From Pleurodeles waltl (taxonomy: Eukaryota; Chordata; Amphibia; Caudata; Salamandridae), in assembly GCF_031143425.1 (NCBI RefSeq), contig NW_027150049.1, forward strand, positions 62,001-126,000: DNA of 64,000 nucleotides, written 5' to 3'. Below the pieces are notes generated by a model, which worked only from the letters and a program-made list of their open reading frames with translations, did no database searches and was not told where the DNA came from. Below, one piece after another: positions 1 through 10,691 of this stretch (the stretch's first letter is position 1; each line of letters opens with the position of its first letter). A program made the translations under genes and the position numbers.

Positions 1-1600
1 GCGGAACACCCTCCCACTGGGAACTCCCACACTGCCCCAGGCACAATGCCCCAACCCACACGGAACAACATTTTGTACTCCTCCATTTACCATGCTCGGC
101 GCTACTCCCGCTTCTCTCGTCTTCACAGGCTGCAGCAGCCCCCACCAAACCTAGCACGACCAGCAGACGGCGCCTGTCACACTCTCAATTGCAATGGACA
201 ACCCTCACCTCACACAGCATGTGCTGCGCCTCCTTGGACCCCTCCTTAGGGCATGACACCGAGGAGTCACCAGGGGAGACGCTGCTTCTCAACAGCAGCC
301 TTCATTCCCCCCTCCCAAGGACCAATAGTTGCTGCTATGCAGTTCTCTTTTCCTCATCCCACTGGGTGGCGACACCTCCATTCACTCTGGCCAGGAGAAA
401 TAGCTCTTCTACACTACCTTAACAACTCTTGAAAGAAACGGGAAGGCACGCCAATCACTTACCTCTTCTTGCACTTTTTTCACTTACTGGAGAGGCTCTG
501 TCACTCAGACTCTGCCATCTGCAACACATTCGCCATGCCTTGCAGGCAGAGGGTGGCCAGTCTTTCCTTTCCTTTTGGCAAACCAGGGTCCCACTGAAAG
601 TACGTAGGAGTTGTCGGAAAAATCGGATCTGTCATCATGGACTCCTTTCTGAAACAAGATGCAAAATAACGCCCCTTCTCACAATCCCAGTGAAAGTGAA
701 AGGGTCAGAGGTGTGTTGTTTAATGCTAAGGACGCAACAGTGGATCACGTGCTCTCTGCTGGGATGTTTTCCTATGTGGAAGAGGGTTTATTCTGCACAG
801 GCCCTGCTCACCCATTCTTTCTGTGGTCGATAAATGGATCGTTGAGTTAATGACACCTGTTACAGCGCCAGGAAATGCCGGAAAATGCTGCCGAATGCTT
901 TTAAAACAGCTCAAATTGTACGCACCTTTCCTCTTTTTATTCCCTGTTTCTGGAATGCTCTGCTTTTGGACTCTATTACACTTGCGTCTGCAACTCACTT
1001 CATTCTTCCACACCTAATAGATCATCGTCCTTTTATCAGATTTCCCACACGCTGTGCTGATTTTTTGCATTTGGTTGCCAACTGTAGGCTCGAGCACTAT
1101 TTCTTGGGGGCTAAGGATTATTCATGGTACAAGTCTTAAAGAAAATAAGTCGGGGGACTAACCAAGTTAGACACTATGCAAGTGACATCACGGCACATGA
1201 CATCACGGCACATGACATCAGGCCGTGTGAAATCGCACCTGGAAAAACAGGAAGTGGCATCACAACCCATGACCTGCCAGGAAATGAGATGCCAAGAAGT
1301 GAGATCTGATCTGAAGACCTGACACATATGCTTACCGCAAGAAAGCAAAGCCTTAGCTAGGGGAGCCTTGGTCCGTCGTGGAGCAAATGCTGTCTTGACT
1401 TTGGGCCGAGTGTAAAGTGCATAATAATTGTACGTTTTCCTTGGGAAAGTGTGTATTTTCGTGTTAATGCTGTTCTTTTTCCTTTCTTTTTTTAAGAGAG
1501 TAAAAAAAGAGTGTAGTAAATAAAAAGTGTAAAATGAAATTAGCGAGGAAGCTGTGTAATGGAGGTTAGACGTGCGCCACCTAGTGTGTGCGAGAGGCAA
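1..1600. repeat. Spacer 0, A type, truncated by the window start
   Basis: This begins 74 bases upstream of a 5S gene lying outside the window. It carries the A-type set at the visible sites (d=A, e=TT, f=G, g=T, h=G, i=A); site a is not in view. It holds no gene. Confidence 0.93.
1502..1534 (-). terminator. Downstream T tracts, possible back-up Pol III terminators
   Basis: On the minus strand, 65-100 bases beyond the T4 signal, lie a T4 (1531-1534), a T5 (1522-1526) and a T7 (1502-1508). A polymerase reading through the short first T4 would meet these in turn. The block is kept in every unit. The role is inferred from position and sequence only. Confidence 0.5.
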
Positions 1601-1602
1601 AA
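1599..1602 (-). terminator. Pol III T4 terminator of 5S copy 1
   Basis: A run of four T on the minus strand begins two bases after the helix I end, in the context GGC-A-TTTT-GCC. Four T is the minimum usual signal for vertebrate Pol III. The same tract is present at the same offset after all 35 genes, including copy 16, where a nearby 12-bp deletion leaves it intact. Confidence 0.85.
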
Positions 1603-1624
1603 TGCCTACAGCACCTGGTATTCC

Positions 1625-1642
1625 CAGGCGGTCTCCCATCCA
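1625..1642 (-). promoter_or_regulatory. Box C of the 5S internal promoter (copy 1)
   Basis: Nt 80-97 read TGGATGGGAGACCGCCTG, the main TFIIIA binding block in vertebrate 5S genes. I see no change in box C in any of the 35 copies. Confidence 0.92.
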
Positions 1643-1649
1643 AGTACTA

Positions 1650-1655
1650 ACCAGG
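1650..1655 (-). promoter_or_regulatory. Intermediate element of the 5S internal promoter (copy 1)
   Basis: Nt 67-72 read CCTGGT. In Xenopus this element is contacted by the central zinc fingers of TFIIIA. The same bases form one side of helix V in the RNA. Copies 7-10 have CCTTGT here. Confidence 0.88.
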
Positions 1656-1657
1656 CC

Positions 1658-1672
1658 CGACCCTGCTTAGCT
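1658..1672 (-). promoter_or_regulatory. Box A of the 5S internal control region (copy 1)
   Basis: Nt 50-64 of the RNA read AGCTAAGCAGGGTCG, the vertebrate 5S box A that helps recruit TFIIIC and TFIIIA. It lies 50-64 bases inside each gene, and copy 21 carries a change in it. Confidence 0.9.
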
Positions 1673-1721
1673 TCCGAGATCGGACGAGATCGGGCGCATT
1701 CAGGGTGGTATGGCCGTAGGC

Positions 1722-3394
1722 AGGAAAAGCTGCACTTTCAGCTCTCTTCTGCTCACCCGGCCCACCCGCCTGGAGCCTACTGCTCTTAATTGCAGCGGAA
1801 CACCCTCCCACTGGGAACTCCCACACTGCCCCAGGCACAATGCCCCAACCCACACGGAACAACATTTTGTACTCCTCCATTTACCATGCTCGGCGCTACT
1901 CCCGCTTCTCTCGTCTTCACAGGCTGCAGCAGCCCCCACCAAACCTAGCACGACCAGCAGACGGCGCCTGTCACACTCTCAATTGCAATGGACAACCCTC
2001 ACCTCACACAGCATGTGCTGCGCCTCCTTGGACCCCTCCTTAGGGCATGACACCGAGGAGTCACCAGGGGAGACGCTGCTTCTCAACAGCAGCCTTCATT
2101 CCCCCCTCCCAAGGACCAATAGTTGCTGCTCTGCAGTTCTCTTTTCCTCATCCCACTGGGTGGCGACACCTCCATTCACTCTGGCCAGGAGAAATAGCTC
2201 TTCTACACTACCTTAACAACTCCAGAAAGAAACGGGAAGGCACGCCAATCACTTACCTCTTCTTGCACTTTTTTCACTTACTGGAGAGGCTCTGTCACTC
2301 AGACTCTGCCATCTGCAACACATTCGCCATGCCTTGCAGGCAGAGGGTGGCCAGTCTTTCCTTTCCTTTTGGCAAACCAGGGTCCCACTGAAAGTACGTA
2401 GGAGTTGTCGGAAAAATCGGATCTGTCATCATGGACTCCTTTCTGAAACAAGATGCAAAATAACGCCCCTTCTCACAATCCCAGTGAAAGTGAAAGGGTC
2501 AGAGGTGTGTTGTTTAATGCTAAGGACGCAACAGTGGATCACGTGCTCTCTGCTGGGATGTTTTCCTATGTTGAAGAGGGTTTATTCTGCACAGGCCCTG
2601 CTCACCCATTCTTTCTGTGGCCGATAAATGGATCGTTGAGTTAATGACACCTGTTACAGCGCCAGGAAATGCCGGAAAATGCTGCCGAATGCTTTTAAAA
2701 CAGCTCAAATTGTACGCACCTTTCCTCTTTTTATTCCCTGTTTCTGGAATGCTCTGCTTTTGGACTCTATTACACTTGCGTCTGCAACTCACTTCATTCT
2801 TCCACACCTAATAGATCATCGTCCTTTTATCAGATTTCCCACACGCTGTGCTGATTTTTTGCATTTGGTTGCCAACTGTAGGCTCGAGCACTATTTCTTG
2901 GGGGCTAAGGATTATTCATGGTACAAGTCTTAAAGAAAATAAGTCGGGGGACTAACCAAGTTAGACACTATGCAAGTGACATCACGGCACATGACATCAC
3001 GGCACATGACATCAGGCCGTGTGAAATCGCACCTGGAAAAACAGGAAGTGGCATCACAACCCATGACCTGCCAGGAAATGAGATGCCAAGAAGTGAGATC
3101 TGATCTGAAGACCTGACACATATGCTTACCGCAAGAAAGCAAAGCCTTAGCTTGGGGAGCCTTGGTCCGTCGTGGAGCAAATGCTGTCTTGACTTTGGGC
3201 CGAGTGTAAAGTGCATAATAATTGTACGTTTTCCTTGGGAAAGTGTGTATTTTCGTGTTAATGCTGTTCTTTTTCCTTTCTTTTTTTAAGAGAGTAAAAA
3301 AAGAGTGTAGTAAATAAAAAGTGTAAAATGAAATTAGCGAGGAAGCTGTGTAATGGAGGTTAGACGTGCGCCACCTAGTGTGTGCGAGAGGCAA
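1722..3394. repeat. Spacer 1, reference non-transcribed spacer (A-C-CA-T-C-G-T)
   Basis: This is 1,673 bp between gene 1 and gene 2 and lies upstream of gene 1. From left to right it holds a C-rich stretch (about 1760-2060), a mixed middle (about 2100-2950), a CRE-like short tandem repeat (2978-3014), and an AT-rich pyrimidine-then-purine block (about 3260-3335) leading to the 3' side of gene 2. I see no TATA-like motif in the 35 bases upstream of the gene. It is the only spacer joining g=C to h=G, so it looks like a recombinant of B-like and E-like units. No snRNA, tRNA or coding region is recognised in it. Confidence 0.92.
2978..3014. repeat. 15-bp tandem repeat with three TGACATCA motifs
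   Basis: The 15-mer gacatcacggcacat occurs twice, followed by a third partial copy (gacatca). Each copy overlaps an eight-base match to TGACATCA, one base away from the CRE/ATF site TGACGTCA. The second copy also forms an inverted repeat, cacggc (2998-3003) with gccgtg (3016-3021), with a 12-base loop. The block sits in the same place in every unit, about 380 bp beyond the 3' end of the next 5S gene. Factor binding is not shown by sequence alone. Confidence 0.8.
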
Positions 3395-3515
3395 AATGCC
3401 TACAGCACCTGGTATTCCCAGGCGGTCTCCCATCCAAGTACTAACCAGGCCCGACCCTGCTTAGCTTCCGAGATCGGACGAGATCGGGCGCATTCAGGGT
3501 GGTATGGCCGTAGGC
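3395..3515 (-). rRNA. 5S: 5S rRNA gene, copy 2
   Basis: Same RNA sequence as copy 1, with the internal promoter and T4 intact. Confidence 0.97.
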
Positions 3516-5188
3516 AGGAAAAGCTGCACTTTCAGCTCTCTTCTGCTCACCCGGCCCACCCGCCTGGAGCCTACTGCTCTTAATTGCAGCGGAACACCCT
3601 CCCACTGGGAACTCCCACACTGCCCCAGGCACAATGCCCCAACCCACACGGAACAACATTTTTTACTCCTCCATTTACCATGCTCGGCGCTACTCCCGCT
3701 TCTCTCGTCTTCACAGGCTGCAGCAGCCCCCACCAAACCTAGCACGACCAGCAGACGGCGCCTGTCACACTCTCAATTGCAATGGACAACCCTCACCTCA
3801 CACAGCATGTGCTGCGCCTCCTTGGACCCCTCCTTAGGGCATGACACCGAGGAGTCACCAGGGGAGACGCTGCTTCTCAACAGCAGCCTTCATTCCCCCC
3901 TCCCAAGGACCAATAGTTGCTGCTCTGCAGTTCTCTTTTCCTCATCCCACTGGGTGGCGACACCTCCATTCACTCTGGCCAGGAGAAATAGCTCTTCTAC
4001 ACTACCTTAACAACTCCAGAAAGAAACGGGAAGGCACGCCAATCACTTACCTCTTCTTGCACTTTTTTCACTTACTGGAGAGGCTCTGTCACTCAGACTC
4101 TGCCATCTGCAACACATTCGCCATGCCTTGCAGGCAGAGGGTGGCCAGTCTTTCCTTTCCTTTTGGCAAACCAGGGTCCCACTGAAAGTACGTAGGAGTT
4201 GTCGGAAAAATCGGATCTGTCATCATGGACTCCTTTCTGAAACAAGATGCAAAATAACGCCCCTTCTCACAATCCCAGTGAAAGTGAAAGGGTCAGAGGT
4301 GTGTTGTTTAATGCTAAGGACGCAACAGTGGATCACGTGCTCTCTGCTGGGATGTTTTCCTATGTTGAAGAGGGTTTATTCTGCACAGGCCCTGCTCACC
4401 CATTCTTTCTGTGGTCGATAAATGGATCGTTGAGTTAATGACACCTGTTACAGCGCCAGGAAATGCCGGAAAATGCTGCCGAATGCTTTTAAAACAGCTC
4501 AAATTGTACGCACCTTTCCTCTTTTTATTCCCTGTTTCTGGAATGCTCTGCTTTTGGACTCTATTACACTTGCGTCTGCAACTCACTTCATTCTTCCACA
4601 CCTAATAGATCATCGTCCTTTTATCAGATTTCCCACACGCTGTGCTGATTTTTTGCATTTGGTTGCCAACTGTAGGCTCGAGCACTATTTCTTGGGGGCT
4701 AAGGATTATTCATGGTACAAGTCTTAAAGAAAATAAGTCGGGGGACTAACCAAGTTAGACACTATGCAAGTGACATCACGGCACATGACATCACGGCACA
4801 TGACATCAGGCCGTGTGAAATCGCACCTGGAAAAACAGGAAGTGGCATCACAACCCATGACCTGCCAGGAAATGAGATGCCAAGAAGTGAGATCTGATCT
4901 GAAGACCTGACACATATGCTTACCGCAAGAAAGCAAAGCCTTAGCTTGGGGAGCCTTGGTCCGTCGTGGAGCAAATGCTGTCTTGACTTTGGGCCGAGTG
5001 TAAAGTGCATAATAATTGTACGTTTTCCTTGGGAAAGTGTGTATTTTCGTGTTAATGCTGTTCTTTTTCCTTTCTTTTTTTAAGAGAGTAAAAAAAGAGT
5101 GTAGTAAATAAAAAGTGTAAAATGAAATTAGCGAGGAAGCTGTGTAATGGAGGTTAGACGTGCGCCACCTAGTGTGTGCGAGAGGCAA
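3516..5188. repeat. Spacer 2, E type
   Basis: A-C-CA-T-T-G-T. It carries a G-to-T change at 3663 (ttttt instead of ttttg), shared only with spacer 4. No gene. Confidence 0.92.
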
Positions 5189-5309
5189 AATGCCTACAGC
5201 ACCTGGTATTCCCAGGCGGTCTCCCATCCAAGTACTAACCAGGCCCGACCCTGCTTAGCTTCCGAGATCGGACGAGATCGGGCGCATTCAGGGTGGTATG
5301 GCCGTAGGC
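5189..5309 (-). rRNA. 5S: 5S rRNA gene, copy 3
   Basis: Consensus RNA. The base two upstream of the start differs (5311, G to A on the plus strand). Genes 7, 9 and 10 share that flank change. Confidence 0.97.
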
Positions 5310-6982
5310 AAGAAAAGCTGCACTTTCAGCTCTCTTCTGCTCACCCGGCCCACCCGCCTGGAGCCTACTGCTCTTAATTGCAGCGGAACACCCTCCCACT
5401 GGGAACTCCCACACTGCCCCAGGCACAATGCCCCAACCCACACGGAACAACATTTTGTACTCCTCCATTTACCATGCTCGGCGCTACTCCCGCTTCTCTC
5501 GTCTTCACAGGCTGCAGCAGCCCCCACCAAACCTAGCACGACCAGCAGACGGCGCCTGTCACACTCTCAATTGCAATGGACAACCCTCACCTCACACAGC
5601 ATGTGCTGCGCCTCCTTGGACCCCTCCTTAGGGCATGACACCGAGGAGTCACCAGGGGAGACGCTGCTTCTCAACAGCAGCCTTCATTCCCCCCTCCCAA
5701 GGACCAATAGTTGCTGCTCTGCAGTTCTCTTTTCCTCATCCCACTGGGTGGCGACACCTCCATTCACTCTGGCCAGGAGAAATAGCTCTTCTACACTACC
5801 TTAACAACTCCAGAAAGAAACGGGAAGGCACGCCAATCACTTACCTCTTCTTGCACTTTTTTCACTTACTGGAGAGGCTCTGTCACTCAGACTCTGCCAT
5901 CTGCAACACATTCGCCATGCCTTGCAGGCAGAGGGTGGCCAGTCTTTCCTTTCCTTTTGGCAAACCAGGGTCCCACTGAAAGTACGTAGGAGTTGTCGGA
6001 AAAATCGGATCTGTCATCATGGACTCCTTTCTGAAACAAGATGCAAAATAACGCCCCTTCTCACAATCCCAGTGAAAGTGAAAGGGTCAGAGGTGTGTTG
6101 TTTAATGCTAAGGACGCAACAGTGGATCACGTGCTCTCTGCTGGGATGTTTTCCTATGTTGAAGAGGGTTTATTCTGCACAGGCCCTGCTCACCCATTCT
6201 TTCTGTGGTCGATAAATGGATCGTTGAGTTAATGACACCTGTTACAGCGCCAGGAAATGCCGGAAAATGCTGCCGAATGCTTTTAAAACAGCTCAAATTG
6301 TACGCACCTTTCCTCTTTTTATTCCCTGTTTCTGGAATGCTCTGCTTTTGGACTCTATTACACTTGCGTCTGCAACTCACTTCATTCTTCCACACCTAAT
6401 AGATCATCGTCCTTTTATCAGATTTCCCACACGCTGTGCTGATTTTTTGCATTTGGTTGCCAACTGTAGGCTCGAGCACTATTTCTTGGGGGCTAAGGAT
6501 TATTCATGGTACAAGTCTTAAAGAAAATAAGTCGGGGGACTAACCAAGTTAGACACTATGCAAGTGACATCACGGCACATGACATCACGGCACATGACAT
6601 CAGGCCGTGTGAAATCGCACCTGGAAAAACAGGAAGTGGCATCACAACCCATGACCTGCCAGGAAATGAGATGCCAAGAAGTGAGATCTGATCTGAAGAC
6701 CTGACACATATGCTTACCGCAAGAAAGCAAAGCCTTAGCTTGGGGAGCCTTGGTCCGTCGTGGAGCAAATGCTGTCTTGACTTTGGGCCGAGTGTAAAGT
6801 GCATAATAATTGTACGTTTTCCTTGGGAAAGTGTGTATTTTCGTGTTAATGCTGTTCTTTTTCCTTTCTTTTTTTAAGAGAGTAAAAAAAGAGTGTAGTA
6901 AATAAAAAGTGTAAAATGAAATTAGCGAGGAAGCTGTGTAATGGAGGTTAGACGTGCGCCACCTAGTGTGTGCGAGAGGCAA
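5310..6982. repeat. Spacer 3, E type
   Basis: A-C-CA-T-T-G-T, differing from spacers 2 and 4 in lacking their T at the position matching 3663. No gene. Confidence 0.92.
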
Positions 6983-7103
6983 AATGCCTACAGCACCTGG
7001 TATTCCCAGGCGGTCTCCCATCCAAGTACTAACCAGGCCCGACCCTGCTTAGCTTCCGAGATCGGACGAGATCGGGCGCATTCAGGGTGGTATGGCCGTA
7101 GGC
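6983..7103 (-). rRNA. 5S: 5S rRNA gene, copy 4
   Basis: Consensus RNA and flanks. With spacer 4 it repeats the unit 2 haplotype, so units 2 and 4 are probably duplicates with unit 3 between them. Confidence 0.97.
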
Positions 7104-8776
7104 AGGAAAAGCTGCACTTTCAGCTCTCTTCTGCTCACCCGGCCCACCCGCCTGGAGCCTACTGCTCTTAATTGCAGCGGAACACCCTCCCACTGGGAAC
7201 TCCCACACTGCCCCAGGCACAATGCCCCAACCCACACGGAACAACATTTTTTACTCCTCCATTTACCATGCTCGGCGCTACTCCCGCTTCTCTCGTCTTC
7301 ACAGGCTGCAGCAGCCCCCACCAAACCTAGCACGACCAGCAGACGGCGCCTGTCACACTCTCAATTGCAATGGACAACCCTCACCTCACACAGCATGTGC
7401 TGCGCCTCCTTGGACCCCTCCTTAGGGCATGACACCGAGGAGTCACCAGGGGAGACGCTGCTTCTCAACAGCAGCCTTCATTCCCCCCTCCCAAGGACCA
7501 ATAGTTGCTGCTCTGCAGTTCTCTTTTCCTCATCCCACTGGGTGGCGACACCTCCATTCACTCTGGCCAGGAGAAATAGCTCTTCTACACTACCTTAACA
7601 ACTCCAGAAAGAAACGGGAAGGCACGCCAATCACTTACCTCTTCTTGCACTTTTTTCACTTACTGGAGAGGCTCTGTCACTCAGACTCTGCCATCTGCAA
7701 CACATTCGCCATGCCTTGCAGGCAGAGGGTGGCCAGTCTTTCCTTTCCTTTTGGCAAACCAGGGTCCCACTGAAAGTACGTAGGAGTTGTCGGAAAAATC
7801 GGATCTGTCATCATGGACTCCTTTCTGAAACAAGATGCAAAATAACGCCCCTTCTCACAATCCCAGTGAAAGTGAAAGGGTCAGAGGTGTGTTGTTTAAT
7901 GCTAAGGACGCAACAGTGGATCACGTGCTCTCTGCTGGGATGTTTTCCTATGTTGAAGAGGGTTTATTCTGCACAGGCCCTGCTCACCCATTCTTTCTGT
8001 GGTCGATAAATGGATCGTTGAGTTAATGACACCTGTTACAGCGCCAGGAAATGCCGGAAAATGCTGCCGAATGCTTTTAAAACAGCTCAAATTGTACGCA
8101 CCTTTCCTCTTTTTATTCCCTGTTTCTGGAATGCTCTGCTTTTGGACTCTATTACACTTGCGTCTGCAACTCACTTCATTCTTCCACACCTAATAGATCA
8201 TCGTCCTTTTATCAGATTTCCCACACGCTGTGCTGATTTTTTGCATTTGGTTGCCAACTGTAGGCTCGAGCACTATTTCTTGGGGGCTAAGGATTATTCA
8301 TGGTACAAGTCTTAAAGAAAATAAGTCGGGGGACTAACCAAGTTAGACACTATGCAAGTGACATCACGGCACATGACATCACGGCACATGACATCAGGCC
8401 GTGTGAAATCGCACCTGGAAAAACAGGAAGTGGCATCACAACCCATGACCTGCCAGGAAATGAGATGCCAAGAAGTGAGATCTGATCTGAAGACCTGACA
8501 CATATGCTTACCGCAAGAAAGCAAAGCCTTAGCTTGGGGAGCCTTGGTCCGTCGTGGAGCAAATGCTGTCTTGACTTTGGGCCGAGTGTAAAGTGCATAA
8601 TAATTGTACGTTTTCCTTGGGAAAGTGTGTATTTTCGTGTTAATGCTGTTCTTTTTCCTTTCTTTTTTTAAGAGAGTAAAAAAAGAGTGTAGTAAATAAA
8701 AAGTGTAAAATGAAATTAGCGAGGAAGCTGTGTAATGGAGGTTAGACGTGCGCCACCTAGTGTGTGCGAGAGGCAA
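7104..8776. repeat. Spacer 4, E type, twin of spacer 2
   Basis: A-C-CA-T-T-G-T with the same G-to-T change (7251) as spacer 2. No gene. Confidence 0.92.
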
Positions 8777-8897
8777 AATGCCTACAGCACCTGGTATTCC
8801 CAGGCGGTCTCCCATCCAAGTACTAACCAGGCCCGACCCTGCTTAGCTTCCGAGATCGGACGAGATCGGGCGCATTCAGGGTGGTATGGCCGTAGGC
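8777..8897 (-). rRNA. 5S: 5S rRNA gene, copy 5
   Basis: Consensus RNA with the usual 5' flank. It heads the first of two matching units (5 and 6). Confidence 0.97.
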
Positions 8898-10570
8898 AGG
8901 AAAAGCTGCACTTTCAGCTCTCTTCTGCTCACCCGGCCCACCCGCCTGGAGCCTACTGCTCTTAATTGCAGCGGAACACCCTCCCACTGGGAACTCCCAC
9001 ACTGCCCCAGGCACAATGCCCCAACCCACACGGAACAACATTTTGTACTCCTCCATTTACCATGCTCGGCGCTACTCCCGCTTCTCTCGTCTTCACAGGC
9101 TGCTGCAGCCCCCACCAAACCTAGCACGACCAGCAGACGGCGCCTGTCACACTCTCAATTGCAATGGACAACCCTCACCTCACACAGCATGTGCTGCGCC
9201 TCCTTGGACCCCTCCTTAGGGCATGACACCGAGGAGTCACCAGGGGAGACGCTGCTTCTCAACAGCAGCCTTCATTCCCCCCTCCCAAGGACCAATAGTT
9301 GCTGCTATGCAGTTCTCTTTTCCTCATCCCACTGGGTGGCGACACCTCCATTCACTCTGGCCAGGAGAAATAGCTCTTCTACACTACCTTAACAACTCCA
9401 GAAAGAAACGGGAAGGCACGCCAATCACTTACCTCTTCTTGCACTTTTTTCACTTACTGGAGAGGCTCTGTCACTCAGACTCTGCCATCTGCAACACATT
9501 CGCCATGCCTTGCAGGCAGAGGGTGGCCAGTCTTTCCTTTCCTTTTGGCAAACCAGGGTCCCACTGAAAGTACGTAGGAGTTGTCGGAAAAATCGGATCT
9601 GTCATCATGGACTCCTTTCTGAAACAAGATGCAAAATAACGCCCCTTCTCACAATCCCAGTGAAAGTGAAAGGGTCAGAGGTGTGTTGTTTAATGCTAAG
9701 GACGCAACAGTGGATCACGTGCTCTCTGCTGGGATGTTTTCCTATGTTGAAGAGGGTTTATTCTGCACAGGCCCTGCTCACCCATTCTTTCTGTGGTCGA
9801 TAAATGGATCGTTGAGTTAATGACACCTGTTACAGCGCCAGGAAATGCCGGAAAATGCTGCCGAATGCTTTTAAAACAGCTCAAATTGTACGCACCTTTC
9901 CTCTTTTTATTCCCTGTTTCTGGAATGCTCTGCTTTTGGACTCTATTACACTTGCGTCTGCAACTCACTTCATTCTTCCACACCTAATAGATCATCGTCC
10001 TTTTATCAGATTTCCCACACGCTGTGCTGATTTTTTGCATTTGGTTGCCAACTGTAGGCTCGAGCACTATTTCTTGGGGGCTAAGGATTATTCATGGTAC
10101 AAGTCTTAAAGAAAATAAGTCGGGGGACTAACCAAGTTAGACACTATGCAAGTGACATCACGGCACATGACATCACGGCACATGACATCAGGCCGTGTGA
10201 AATCGCACCTGGAAAAACAGGAAGTGGCATCACAACCCATGACCTGCCAGGAAATGAGATGCCAAGAAGTGAGATCTGATCTGAAGACCTGACACATATG
10301 CTTACCGCAAGAAAGCAAAGCCTTAGCTAGGGGAGCCTTGGTCCGTCGTGGAGCAAATGCTGTCTTGACTTTGGGCCGAGTGTAAAGTGCATAATAATTG
10401 TACGTTTTCCTTGGGAAAGTGTGTATTTTCGTGTTAATGCTGTTCTTTTTCCTTTCTTTTTTTAAGAGAGTAAAAAAAGAGTGTAGTAAATAAAAAGTGT
10501 AAAATGAAATTAGCGAGGAAGCTGTGTAATGGAGGTTAGACGTGCGCCACCTAGTGTGTGCGAGAGGCAA
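8898..10570. repeat. Spacer 5, mosaic type A-A-CA-T-T-G-A
   Basis: It joins the A-type base at d and i to non-A bases at a, e and f. It also has ctgctgcag in place of ctgcagcag (change at 9104), shared only with spacer 6. No gene. Confidence 0.92.
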
Positions 10571-10691
10571 AATGCCTACAGCACCTGGTATTCCCAGGCG
10601 GTCTCCCATCCAAGTACTAACCAGGCCCGACCCTGCTTAGCTTCCGAGATCGGACGAGATCGGGCGCATTCAGGGTGGTATGGCCGTAGGC
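10571..10691 (-). rRNA. 5S: 5S rRNA gene, copy 6
   Basis: Consensus RNA. It precedes a spacer that matches spacer 5 at every marker. Confidence 0.97.

Larger units (their letters stand above)
1601..1721 (-). rRNA. 5S: 5S ribosomal RNA gene, copy 1 (reference copy)
   Basis: This encodes the 5S rRNA of the large ribosomal subunit, made by RNA polymerase III. Read on the minus strand it starts GCCTACGGCCATACCACCC at 1721. Nt 1-9 and 110-118 pair fully, with one G-U, to form helix I. Nt 67-72 (CCTGGT) pair with nt 103-108 (ACCAGG) to form helix V. The gene keeps all three parts of the internal control region. GGC at nt 116-118 is followed by A and then TTTT, so the RNA probably ends at nt 120-121; the 3' end is uncertain by one or two bases. 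Compared with vertebrate 5S from memory, it has CGTCCGATC at nt 36-44, where mammals and birds have CGTCTGATC. This is the consensus sequence of the array. Confidence 0.98.

Noticed and set aside
451..470. atcacttacctcttc, resembling the 5' end of U1 snRNA
   Set aside because: The match stops after ACTTACCT and there is no downstream U1 sequence, Sm site or 3' box. It is also just the complement of a splice donor consensus.
1184..1220. Possible CRISPR-like or satellite array from the 15-bp repeats
   Set aside because: There are only two and a half direct copies with no spacers, inside a vertebrate 5S unit.
1136..1639. 167-residue open frame on the minus strand starting in the 3' part of the 5S gene
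   Set aside because: It begins within 5S rRNA sequence, runs through T tracts and the CRE-like repeat, and has no domain. Its recurrence follows the repeat.
1786..1791. ttaat(t) as an upstream TATA box for the 5S gene
   Set aside because: It lies about 65-70 bases upstream of the start, too far for the position near -30 used by Pol III genes.
1710..2216. 168-residue open frame recurring in every unit on the plus strand, with its 67-, 97-, 114- and 134-residue companions
   Set aside because: The frames overlap in conflicting phases, start inside or beside the 5S gene, have low-complexity Ser/Pro/Thr/His-rich content, and recur only because the DNA repeats. Spacer variants change or remove them freely, and no known domain is visible.
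1722..3394. Possible 5S-targeted retroelement or SINE as the source of the spacer
   Set aside because: I see no reverse transcriptase frame, target-site duplication, A-tail joined to a 5S-like head or second internal promoter. A search against repeat libraries would decide.
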